A stretch of 6,596 nt of DNA, from NCBI GenBank assembly GCA_016763115.1, contig JAESUL010000296.1, positions 1 to 6,596 of the forward strand. The letters are read 5' to 3'. Positions within the stretch are counted from its first letter, which is position 1; every line of letters starts with the position of its first letter. A model generated the notes under the pieces. The model saw only the letters and a list, made by a program, of their open reading frames with translations. It had not been told where the DNA came from and did no database searches. This DNA is from Phycisphaerales bacterium (GTDB lineage Bacteria; Planctomycetota; Phycisphaerae; Phycisphaerales; UBA1924). The position numbers and the translations under genes were made by a program. Shown here piece after piece: positions 1 to 6,145 of this stretch.

Positions 1-1311
1 ATGAGCGACGAAGCCGTCGGAGTCATCGAAGAAACCGGTATCCTCTATAAAGGACCGATGGGCACCCCCATCGGTGGCGGCGGCAAGTCGATCAATGTCA
101 CCCTCCGCAAAACCTTCGGCGCCTTCGCCAACCTCCGCCACTTCCAGACCCTGCCCGGCGTCGAGACCGTGTTTTCTCGCGCGGGCGTTCCGGTGGATTT
201 TTATGTCGTCCGCGAGAATGTCGAAGACACCTACGGCGGGATCGAGCACCGGCTCACACCCGATTCGTATGTCGCCAAACGACTCATCACCACGCCCGGT
301 TGCGACCAGATCTGCAAGTTCGCCTTCGAGACCGCAACGGCCTTCGGCATCGACAAGGTGACCTGCGGGCACAAGGCCAACATCATGAAGATGACCGACG
401 GGACCTTCCTCGATCGGTTCCGGTTTATCTCCCAAGATTTTCCGCAGATCGAAACCGAAGATTGCATCATCGACGCGGTGTGCATGAACCTCGTGCTCCG
501 CCCCGACAAGTACAAGATGATCGTGCTGACCAACCTGCAGGGCGACATTGTTTCCGACCTCGCGGCGGGGCTCGTCGGCGGGCTCGGGTTTGCACCCTCG
601 GCCAACATCGGCGACCAGATCAGCATCTTCGAGGCGGTCCACGGCACCGCGCCCGACATCGCCAACCAGGACCTCGCCAACCCGACAAGCCTGCTGCTCT
701 CGGGCGTGATTATGCTCCGCCATATCGGGATGCGAAAAAGCGCCGCGATCATCGAGAACTCACTCCTGCACACACTCGAATCCGGCGTGCACACCGGGGA
801 TGTCAAGGGCGACGGCGAACCCGTCGGCACCAAGGCCTTCGCCGATGCCATCGCCAATAACTTGGGCAAATCGCCAACGACCATCGAAGGATGCACCGTA
901 CCGGCAAACGACGAACCGAATCACACCCCTCCGGTGCGTCCGAGCGTCAACGAGATGATGGTGACGCACGAGCAGGTCACGAGCACGGTGTGCGGGTGCG
1001 ATGTGTTCATCGAAACAGTCCTCACCCCGCTCGACCTGGCGGGCAAGCTGCAACGGATCTGTGAATCCACGCCGTTCAAGCTCACCGTGATCTCCAACCG
1101 AGGCACGCAGGTCTGGCCCACCGGTTCGCCGTACACCGAGTTGGTCAACGAATCATGCGTGCGTTTCGAGCTCAAAGAAGGCACCGCCATCGGGCAGGGC
1201 CCGACGGTACACCTGCTCGCCAAGGTCGCTGAAAAGTTCAGCATCACCGAGTTTATCCCGATCAAAATGTACGATGGGGAACGCGGATATTCACTCGCCC
1301 AAGGACAATAA
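1..1311 (+). CDS. icd: Isocitrate dehydrogenase, long form with C-terminal domain, 5'-truncated by window edge; probably NAD-dependent
   Basis: Oxidatively decarboxylates isocitrate to 2-oxoglutarate in the cytoplasmic TCA cycle. The visible 436 residues match the isocitrate/isopropylmalate dehydrogenase fold. Isocitrate-binding residues are S30, N32, R36, R46 and R71. Catalytic Tyr and Lys are Y78 (in RENVEDTY) and K125 (in HKANIMK). Metal-binding Asp are D158, D182 and D186 (in GDIVSD). Residues about 310-436 form the extra C-terminal domain of the long Thermus/alphaproteobacterial type, with the conserved stretch ISNRGTQVWP. Although the window opens on an ATG, alignment from memory with Thermus and alphaproteobacterial enzymes puts that Met in mid-domain. 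The GDGIGPE nucleotide-binding motif and roughly 60-70 residues must lie upstream, so the gene is partial here. The coenzyme-site motif is HGTAPDIA (D219, I220) where NADP enzymes have K-Y, so NAD+ use is inferred. A terminator hairpin follows the TAA by 30 nt. Family is certain; cofactor is likely. Confidence 0.93.
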   Translation: MSDEAVGVIEETGILYKGPMGTPIGGGGKSINVTLRKTFGAFANLRHFQTLPGVETVFSRAGVPVDFYVVRENVEDTYGGIEHRLTPDSYVAKRLITTPGCDQICKFAFETATAFGIDKVTCGHKANIMKMTDGTFLDRFRFISQDFPQIETEDCIIDAVCMNLVLRPDKYKMIVLTNLQGDIVSDLAAGLVGGLGFAPSANIGDQISIFEAVHGTAPDIANQDLANPTSLLLSGVIMLRHIGMRKSAAIIENSLLHTLESGVHTGDVKGDGEPVGTKAFADAIANNLGKSPTTIEGCTVPANDEPNHTPPVRPSVNEMMVTHEQVTSTVCGCDVFIETVLTPLDLAGKLQRICESTPFKLTVISNRGTQVWPTGSPYTELVNESCVRFELKEGTAIGQGPTVHLLAKVAEKFSITEFIPIKMYDGERGYSLAQGQ

Positions 1312-1338
1312 CACGCCCTCAACAACCAACTTCAGCGA

Positions 1339-1344
1339 TACAAT
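1339..1344 (+). promoter_or_regulatory. Putative -10 element (TACAAT) for a leaderless S41 peptidase transcript
   Basis: TACAAT differs from the sigma-70 consensus TATAAT at one base. It ends 6 nt before the ATG, which places the predicted +1 on the A of the start codon. I see no Shine-Dalgarno sequence before 1351 and no convincing -35 at 16-18 bp spacing, so the call rests on the -10 and its exact spacing. The box overlaps the left arm of the terminator hairpin. Confidence 0.5.
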
Positions 1345-1377
1345 GGCTCTATGAAGTATTCATGGAGCCATTTTTTT
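1342..1377 (+). terminator. Intrinsic terminator hairpin after icd, overlapping the start of the S41 peptidase gene
   Basis: Bases 1342-1355 pair with 1359-1372 in a continuous 14-bp stem: 13 Watson-Crick pairs and one T-G wobble at 1350/1364, with a GTA loop at 1356-1358. Seven T residues follow at 1371-1377. This is the canonical Rho-independent layout for plus-strand transcription, 30 nt after the icd stop. It is one-directional, since no T-run follows on the minus strand. The outer bases AA/TT pair with the first T residues of the tract. Only 5 of 14 pairs are G-C, so efficiency may be moderate. The left arm overlaps the TACAAT box, and the inner stem contains the ATG at 1351. Confidence 0.75.
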
Positions 1378-2607
1378 ATCGCCGTCACCTCCCTCATGCT
1401 CTTGGCATCCACCGCCAGTGCGCAGCTCACCGATGCCCAATGGCGCGCAGACCTCGACACGCTCGCCGAGACTTTGCTCGATCGGCATCCAGACTTTTAC
1501 ACCAAGCACAGCGTCGAAGAGTTTAAGAATGCTTTCGATGCACTCGACTCACAAATCCAAACCCTCGATAGCCACCAGATTGTGATGGAGTTGTGCCGAC
1601 TGGTCGCGTTGGGCGGCGATTCGCACACCAGCATCGGCTTCGGCGTCGCCGCCAAATCCATGCACAAGCTGCCCATCAGGTGCATTGTTCTCAGCGACGG
1701 CGTATTCATCTCCGCAGCAAACAAAGCAAACGAACAACTCATCGGCGCACAGATCCTTCGGTTTGGCGACACCGACGCCGACGAGGCGTACGAAAAAATC
1801 GGCGTGCTCTTTGGATACGAAAACCACTGGAAGCTGATCAACGCCGGGAGTTCGTACATCACCCTCCTGCCCGCGCTCGCTGCGGTGGGGATCGCCGAGG
1901 ATTACAGGCCCGATTCGTTCACGCTCACCATCAGAGACGAGGCCGGCGTGCGGGATATCGAGCTCGATTGCACCGTGCCCGCAGCGAAACAACCCTGGGT
2001 CAGCTTTGTCGAGCACCTGCCCGGCGAGGTGCCCCTTGCCTACCGCAAGAGCCGCGGGTATTACCAGTCTGAGTTCATCTCCGAGCACAACGCGATGTAC
2101 ATCGCGTACAACAAGTGCACGGAATCCGAGGACTTTCCGATCTCTCTTTTCACCACCTTCATCATGGAAAAATCCGAAGAGTTGAATGCCCAACGCATCA
2201 TCATCGACCTTCGATCCAACGACGGCGGCGATGAGACGGTCATCTGGCCCTTCATTGATGCGCTCAAAGAATCCAAACGATTCACAAACAAAGGGGACAT
2301 CATCGTGCTCACCAGCCGATGGACATACAGCTCGGCGATGAGCAACGCCCATCAGTTCCGCGACCGCGTCGGTGCTGTCCTGATCGGCGAGCCCACCGGC
2401 GGCAAGCCCAACCATTTCGGGCAGCTCGACTCGTTTGTGCTTCCCAACTCAATGCTCAAGGTCTACTACTCGACCAAGTACTTCAAGAAAGTACCGGGCG
2501 ACCCCGACGCGGTGCATCCAGATATTCTGATTGAGGTTGGTTCGGAAGATTTCTTCGCCGGCATCGACCGCGTGCTCGACAAAGCGTTCAGTTACGAACC
2601 GGAATAA
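1351..2607 (+). CDS. Exported S41-family (C-terminal-processing-like) serine peptidase
   Basis: Predicted 418-residue secreted hydrolase. Residues 1-24 are a signal peptide: K2, a hydrophobic core at about 8-19, and an A-S-A cleavage site before Q25, so the mature protein is about 394 residues in the periplasm or outside. The N-terminal half carries G88-G-D-S-H-T-S94, a motif common in S41 relatives. The C-terminal half is the tail-protease core: a strand ending D286-L-R with N-D-G-G at 290-293, then T-Y-S-S-A at 325-329 and G-E-P-T-G-G-K at 346-352. The nucleophile is S327 or S328, and K352 lies 24-25 residues on, as in the Ser/Lys dyad of Tsp/CtpA. I see no PDZ domain. The substrate is unknown. 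No other ATG, GTG or TTG lies in frame between the icd stop and 1351, and the next start (codon 16) would destroy the signal peptide, so this start is firm despite lacking a ribosome site. The stop touches the convergent rpiA stop. Confidence 0.85.
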   Translation: MKYSWSHFFIAVTSLMLLASTASAQLTDAQWRADLDTLAETLLDRHPDFYTKHSVEEFKNAFDALDSQIQTLDSHQIVMELCRLVALGGDSHTSIGFGVAAKSMHKLPIRCIVLSDGVFISAANKANEQLIGAQILRFGDTDADEAYEKIGVLFGYENHWKLINAGSSYITLLPALAAVGIAEDYRPDSFTLTIRDEAGVRDIELDCTVPAAKQPWVSFVEHLPGEVPLAYRKSRGYYQSEFISEHNAMYIAYNKCTESEDFPISLFTTFIMEKSEELNAQRIIIDLRSNDGGDETVIWPFIDALKESKRFTNKGDIIVLTSRWTYSSAMSNAHQFRDRVGAVLIGEPTGGKPNHFGQLDSFVLPNSMLKVYYSTKYFKKVPGDPDAVHPDILIEVGSEDFFAGIDRVLDKAFSYEPE

Positions 2608-3297
2608 TCACCGCTCGAGGTGTTCGATATCCCGATCCTCATGCTCGATGAGAATCAGATCCGCCTCGTCGATAAAGAGCCCGTGGTCGATGACACCGGG
2701 AATATCGTTGAGTTCCGAAGCGAGTTGAGCGAGGTCCTCGTCGCCGCGGAGCACGGCATCGAGCACAAAGTTGTTGTTGTCGGTGACAAACTGCCCGCCG
2801 TTGTGGTCCGGGCGGATAACGCCGTTGATCCCGATGTGACGCAGTGCGATGCGTGTCGATGCCAACCCGTAGGGCATCACGGCGATCGGAAGCGGACACC
2901 TTATCCCGATCTGTGATTCGGCGATCTTGTCAGCGTGCACCATGAACACCGTCAGATTCGACGCCCAACAAAGTATCCGCTCGCGGGTCATCGCTCCACG
3001 CGAACCCTTCATCACCGACATGGTCCGGTCGATCTCGTCGGCGCCATCGATCAGAATATCGACCTCTTCGAGTTCGCCAAAGTCGATGATGCGGAGCCCG
3101 AGTTGGCGGGCGTAGTCCTCGGCGTGTTGCGAGGCGGCGACACACTGGATATCGAGTGCCTCTTCATTCACACGCTCGGCGAGCGCGAGGATCCCACGCG
3201 ATGCGGTCTTGCCCGCACCGAGCCCAACAATCATTTTGTTGGCGACAAGCCCGACCGCGGTTTGCGCAAGGGCATCGGCGGCGTGTTGATCACTCAA
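2608..3297 (-). CDS. rpiA: Ribose-5-phosphate isomerase A
   Basis: Interconverts ribose-5-phosphate and ribulose-5-phosphate in the non-oxidative pentose phosphate pathway; cytoplasmic. With a TTG start the protein is 229 residues. Active-site residues sit 3 positions after the E. coli ones: D84 and D87 (in DGADE), K97 and E106 (in TRE). A VTDNNN motif and IPGV lie further on, in family order. Start choice: TTG at 3297 has AAGGA 7 nt upstream and places the MIVGLG strand at residue 22-27, the same position as in E. coli. An alternative ATG at 3327 would add 10 residues, but its only purine-rich stretch (GGAG) touches the ATG. The TTG overlaps the aldehyde dehydrogenase stop by 8 nt (3290-3297), suggesting translational coupling. 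Odd points: the phosphate loop reads G-A-G-K-T where E. coli has G-T-G-S-T, and the K97 loop reads K-G-S-R-G-A. Possibly a divergent but active isomerase. Confidence 0.9.
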   Translation of the reverse strand: MSDQHAADALAQTAVGLVANKMIVGLGAGKTASRGILALAERVNEEALDIQCVAASQHAEDYARQLGLRIIDFGELEEVDILIDGADEIDRTMSVMKGSRGAMTRERILCWASNLTVFMVHADKIAESQIGIRCPLPIAVMPYGLASTRIALRHIGINGVIRPDHNGGQFVTDNNNFVLDAVLRGDEDLAQLASELNDIPGVIDHGLFIDEADLILIEHEDRDIEHLER

Positions 3298-4834
3298 AGC
3301 GGATTCCTTGTGCCAAAGCAAACTCATCTCCAAAGTTGGTGGCGCATGTCTGGCGTCGCATGTACGCCTTCCATGAATCCGAACCTGATTCTCGCCCCCC
3401 ACCGGTGTCTTTCTCGCCCCCGAACGCCCCGCCGATTTCGGCGCCGCTCGTCCCGAGGTTGACATATGCTAAGCCGCAATCCGAGCCCGCGCCCGATGGA
3501 TCGAGAAAACGGTGCGCCGCGTTGGAGCTGCCCGCGAAGATCGCGCTGCTGAGCCCCTGAACCACGCTGTTCTGCATCTCGATCGCTTCTTCGAGCGTGG
3601 AGTAAGTGAACACATACAAAATCGGTGCGAATGTTTCGTCCATCGCTACGGGCAACTCATTGCTCGCCGGGGCGCGAACCACCGCGGGGACCACGAAGTG
3701 TCCGCCTGCAAGCTCGCCGACCATCTTGGCACGCACGCCGCCGGTGAGAACGGTCGCGCCCTGCTTCTTGGCGGTTGCGATCGCGCTCTCGAATGCCGAC
3801 ACGGACTGCTCGTTGATCAACGGCCCAACAAGCGTGCCCGTCGCCAATGGATCGCCAAGACGAACAGTCTCGTACGCCTTGACCAGTTTGGCAACAAAGT
3901 CATCGGCGATGGATTCATGAATAATCATTCGACGCGTCGAGGTACACCGCTGCCCGCAGGTACCGACCGAGCCAAACACGGTGGATTTGAGCGCAAGATC
4001 AAGATTCGCGTCCGGCTCGATGATGACCGCGTTGTTGCCGCCCAGTTCGAGCAGGCACTTGCCCAATCGACCGGCAACCACCGAGCCAACATGACGACCC
4101 ATTCCGCATGATCCCGTCGCGGAAATCAGTGGGTACCGCTTGTCGGCGATCATCGATTCACCCACCACCTCGTCGGTGCCGATGACCAACTGAAAGATAT
4201 CCTCATACCCCATTTCGCTGGCGATCCGCTGGGCGATGGTATTGGTTGCAATCGCGGTCAACGGTGCAATCAATGAAGGCTTCCAGACCATCGTGTCGCC
4301 GGCGATCGCGCCGAGCATCGCGTTCCATCCCCACACAGCATTTGGAAAGTTGAACGCGGTGATGATCCCCATCGGCCCGAGCGGCAACCACTGCTCTTTC
4401 ATCGTGTGCAGCGGTCGCTCAGATGGCATCGTGATACCAGTCAACTGGCGGGACTGCCCGACCGCGAAGTCTGCGATGTCGATCGTTTCTTGAACCTCAC
4501 CGATGCCCTCGGCCTTGATTTTGCCCATCTCAAGAGCAACCAACGAACCGAGGTCTTCGAGCACATCGCGGTACGCGTTGCCGATGCGTCGGACGAGTTC
4601 GCCGCGTTTGGGTGCGGGGATTTTTCGCCATTCTTTGAATGCGGCCGCCGCCCGCGCGGTGGTGTCCTCGTACGCCTTGGCGTCATCGAGCCGAACGCCC
4701 GCGATGGGCTTGCCGGTCGCGGGGTTCATCGAGAGCACGATGCCCGATGTTTCGGGGGTTTCGTTGCCAGTAAAATCCATCACCACGCGCGGGTCGTTGG
4801 TGAGGCCGAGTCGTTTGAGAAGTTCGTTTGCCAT
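3290..4834 (-). CDS. ALDH7-type aldehyde dehydrogenase (alpha-aminoadipate semialdehyde / piperideine-6-carboxylate dehydrogenase)
   Basis: NAD(P)-dependent oxidation of an aldehyde to its acid. The ALDH7 (antiquitin/AmaB) family typically oxidises alpha-aminoadipate semialdehyde in lysine degradation. The 514-residue length is normal. Key residues are N162 in ITAFNFP, K185 in WKP, E263 in ELGGNN, and nucleophile C297 in GQRCT; the E263-C297 gap of 34 matches the superfamily. The C-terminal stretch, including GGAFGGEK, GGGRESGSD, YMRR and a closing LAQGIRF, is closely ALDH7-like. The coenzyme-turn motif reads A-T-G-S-C (239-243) where F-T-G-S-T is usual, a small deviation. I chose ATG 4834 (MANELLKRLG) over ATG 4882, because that extension is unlike the family and would leave only a 10-nt gap to the kinase stop. 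The gene lies 58 nt after the kinase gene and overlaps rpiA. No lysine-pathway gene is in view, so the substrate in this organism is uncertain. Confidence 0.92.
   Translation of the reverse strand: MANELLKRLGLTNDPRVVMDFTGNETPETSGIVLSMNPATGKPIAGVRLDDAKAYEDTTARAAAAFKEWRKIPAPKRGELVRRIGNAYRDVLEDLGSLVALEMGKIKAEGIGEVQETIDIADFAVGQSRQLTGITMPSERPLHTMKEQWLPLGPMGIITAFNFPNAVWGWNAMLGAIAGDTMVWKPSLIAPLTAIATNTIAQRIASEMGYEDIFQLVIGTDEVVGESMIADKRYPLISATGSCGMGRHVGSVVAGRLGKCLLELGGNNAVIIEPDANLDLALKSTVFGSVGTCGQRCTSTRRMIIHESIADDFVAKLVKAYETVRLGDPLATGTLVGPLINEQSVSAFESAIATAKKQGATVLTGGVRAKMVGELAGGHFVVPAVVRAPASNELPVAMDETFAPILYVFTYSTLEEAIEMQNSVVQGLSSAIFAGSSNAAHRFLDPSGAGSDCGLAYVNLGTSGAEIGGAFGGEKDTGGGRESGSDSWKAYMRRQTCATNFGDEFALAQGIRFE
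3305..3309 (-). promoter_or_regulatory. Ribosome binding site (AAGGA) for rpiA TTG start
   Basis: On the minus strand AAGGA lies 7 nt before TTG at 3297, inside the last codons of the aldehyde dehydrogenase gene. It supports TTG over the ATG at 3327 as the rpiA start. Confidence 0.6.
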
Positions 4835-4840
4835 TGCGCA

Positions 4841-4846
4841 ACAGTA
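4841..4846 (-). promoter_or_regulatory. Weak -10-like hexamer (TACTGT) before the aldehyde dehydrogenase gene
   Basis: TACTGT on the minus strand ends 6 nt before ATG 4834, the spacing expected for a leaderless start. It matches the consensus at only three of six positions, and I see no -35. The identical hexamer serves as the proposed -10 of the kinase promoter at 6117-6122. No Shine-Dalgarno precedes the ATG, so an internal leaderless promoter is possible but unproven. Confidence 0.25.
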
Positions 4847-4892
4847 CGCACGCGAACCTTCCCAGACCCGCACACAACCCACTTGTCCGGTG

Positions 4893-6083
4893 TTAGATCT
4901 GTTCCGGATTCGGAAGATCGCGGAGGAACTCGATCAGGCGTTCTCGCGTGGGTGATTGTGCATCGCGGACATACGCCCCGGCAAGCCCGCACGCGGCGGC
5001 GAGCGATTCGCCAAGCCCCAGCCCCGCAGCCCGAGCAAAGCTGAACCCGCCCCCAAAATGATCGCCCGCACCCGTCGAGATCCGAGGCTTGCGTGTATAA
5101 GGACCCGCAAACCAGAACGAGTTGCCCGCAGCATCCGCTGCCCCCGCCCCGGTGTGCTGGTGGATCACGACGCAATCGATCCCGAGTTTCTCGCGGATCG
5201 CCCGCGCCCCCTGAGGCACCATCTCAGCAATCGTCCGGTTGTGCTCGTCGTCATAGACATCAACGCCAATCACCCGTCCGATCCGCCCCGACTCGGCCAA
5301 GTTGAGCCCAAGCGTCACCGGCATGAACTCTTGCATCGACGCGATCAGCGAGAGAGCACGCTTGATATCCTCGTCGGTGCGCTTGGCCGGGTCTGAAAGA
5401 TCAATGAACATCGAGCGAGGCTTGGATCGGTCAAGCGTTGGAAAAACCTCGCGCTTCATCCCTTCCCAGATCCCCTCGACCCCGCCGACCAGCGTCCAGT
5501 TGACCACCGAGATCATCGCGGCCTCATTGACAAGCTTACAAAATTTCTCAAGACCCACGGCCTTCTTGATCTGCTCCCATGTCACCTGTTGCACCGCTTC
5601 GGGTTTACCGAGCATGATTTTGCCATCATCAAACTCGAGCGCATCGGTCCGCCCGGGCGGACAGATCGGGATCACCCGCTCACACCGCTCGGCGAAGGGC
5701 TGGTAAATCGGATCAAGCGTGCTCCAATCATCCTCGAGCCCAACCGCGCCGATGTAGGTCACCGGCGATCCGAGTTGGGCAAGCGCCGAACTCATCAATG
5801 GTCCGTTGCCGCCAAAGCGGGTATCGCGAACGACCAACTCGAGGTTCGCGCTGCGGTTGGCTGCGCTGCCGCACCGGGCAGCGAACTGGGGAATGGTGTG
5901 GATGCGGTCGTAGTCATCGGGTGCCATCGAATGGCGTTGATCAACCACATGGATTATTGAATCGACAAAGCCGTCGAACCCGACGAGCGAGCAGAGGGCG
6001 TTGAGTTGGTCCGCTGCGATCGCTTCGAGCGCGTCGGCGGCGTTCTTGGCCATCTCAATCCGCGATAGTACTTTCGTGTTCAT
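4893..6083 (-). CDS. PfkB/ribokinase-family carbohydrate kinase
   Basis: Predicted cytoplasmic ATP-dependent kinase of 396 residues that phosphorylates a sugar or nucleoside hydroxyl; the exact substrate is unknown. N-terminal substrate-side motif G35-F-D-G-F-V-D41 and the PfkB glycine motif G91-G-N-G-P95 are present. The C-terminal signature S-T-G-A-G-D-H-F holds catalytic base D341, with the anion-hole G-A-G just before it. It is longer than ribokinase (about 310 residues), with an N-terminal helical extension (1-30) and extra central sequence. Start: the frame stays open to an ATG at 6371, but that extension runs antisense through rdgB. ATG 6083 has AGGGA 5 nt upstream and a promoter-like sequence just before, so I prefer it. 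It is the first gene of the minus-strand cluster with the aldehyde dehydrogenase and rpiA. The rpiA link hints at pentose or nucleoside metabolism, which is only an inference. Confidence 0.88.
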   Translation of the reverse strand: MNTKVLSRIEMAKNAADALEAIAADQLNALCSLVGFDGFVDSIIHVVDQRHSMAPDDYDRIHTIPQFAARCGSAANRSANLELVVRDTRFGGNGPLMSSALAQLGSPVTYIGAVGLEDDWSTLDPIYQPFAERCERVIPICPPGRTDALEFDDGKIMLGKPEAVQQVTWEQIKKAVGLEKFCKLVNEAAMISVVNWTLVGGVEGIWEGMKREVFPTLDRSKPRSMFIDLSDPAKRTDEDIKRALSLIASMQEFMPVTLGLNLAESGRIGRVIGVDVYDDEHNRTIAEMVPQGARAIREKLGIDCVVIHQHTGAGAADAAGNSFWFAGPYTRKPRISTGAGDHFGGGFSFARAAGLGLGESLAAACGLAGAYVRDAQSPTRERLIEFLRDLPNPEQI

Positions 6084-6088
6084 TCGTT

Positions 6089-6093
6089 TCCCT
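6089..6093 (-). promoter_or_regulatory. Ribosome binding site (AGGGA) for the PfkB-family kinase
   Basis: AGGGA on the minus strand stands 5 nt before ATG 6083. It decides the start against the long upstream extension of the reading frame. Confidence 0.6.
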
Positions 6094-6116
6094 GCCTCGA
6101 GTCTCTCTTGCGTGGA

Positions 6117-6145
6117 ACAGTAGCCGTATGATTTTCGCATGACAA
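6117..6145 (-). promoter_or_regulatory. Sigma-70-like promoter for the kinase-ALDH-rpiA cluster
   Basis: On the minus strand TTGTCA (6145-6140), 17 nt, then TACTGT (6122-6117). The -35 matches TTGACA at five of six positions with ideal spacing; the -10 matches at three. The predicted +1 near 6110 gives a 27-nt leader carrying the AGGGA site. The -35 box lies within the first codons of the divergent rdgB gene. Confidence 0.5.
6127..6132 (+). promoter_or_regulatory. Putative -10 element (TATGAT) for a leaderless rdgB transcript
   Basis: TATGAT differs from TATAAT at one base and ends 6 nt before ATG 6139, so +1 would fall on the start codon. No Shine-Dalgarno is visible before rdgB, and no good -35 lies 16-18 bp upstream. 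The hexamer sits inside the spacer of the opposing kinase promoter. Confidence 0.5.

Noticed and set aside
1549..2415. 288-codon minus-strand frame opposite the S41 peptidase gene
   Set aside because: It is a shadow of G+C-rich codon use; the plus strand encodes clear S41 motifs and a signal peptide, and the antisense product has no recognisable domain.
2609..2622. Possible hairpin CACC-N6-GGTG at the convergent stop codons
   Set aside because: Only 4 base pairs and no T-tract on either strand, so it cannot be called a terminator.
2634..2656. Inverted repeat CTCAT/ATGAG in the rpiA 3' coding region
   Set aside because: Five-bp core with a mismatch, inside conserved-frame coding sequence and without a T-tract; within chance expectation.
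3298..3465. Longer rpiA starts at ATG 3465 or ATG 3327
   Set aside because: Sequence before 3327 is antisense-free but is simply the aldehyde dehydrogenase C-terminus in another frame. ATG 3327 has GGAG touching it with no spacing, whereas TTG 3297 has AAGGA at 7 nt and reproduces the E. coli N-terminal length. ATG 3327 remains a lesser possibility.
3512..4111. 199-codon plus-strand frame opposite the aldehyde dehydrogenase
   Set aside because: Antisense to the catalytic core of ALDH7 (C297, E263); composition is Arg/His-rich as expected from a shadow frame.
4835..4882. ALDH start at ATG 4882 (16 extra residues)
   Set aside because: The extension has no family resemblance, and MANELLKRLG at 4834 is a typical ALDH7 beginning.
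4835..4892. CCGGAC/GTCTGG pairing in the kinase-ALDH gap as an attenuator or terminator
   Set aside because: Six pairs including a wobble, a long loop, and no T-run after it; too weak to report as a feature.
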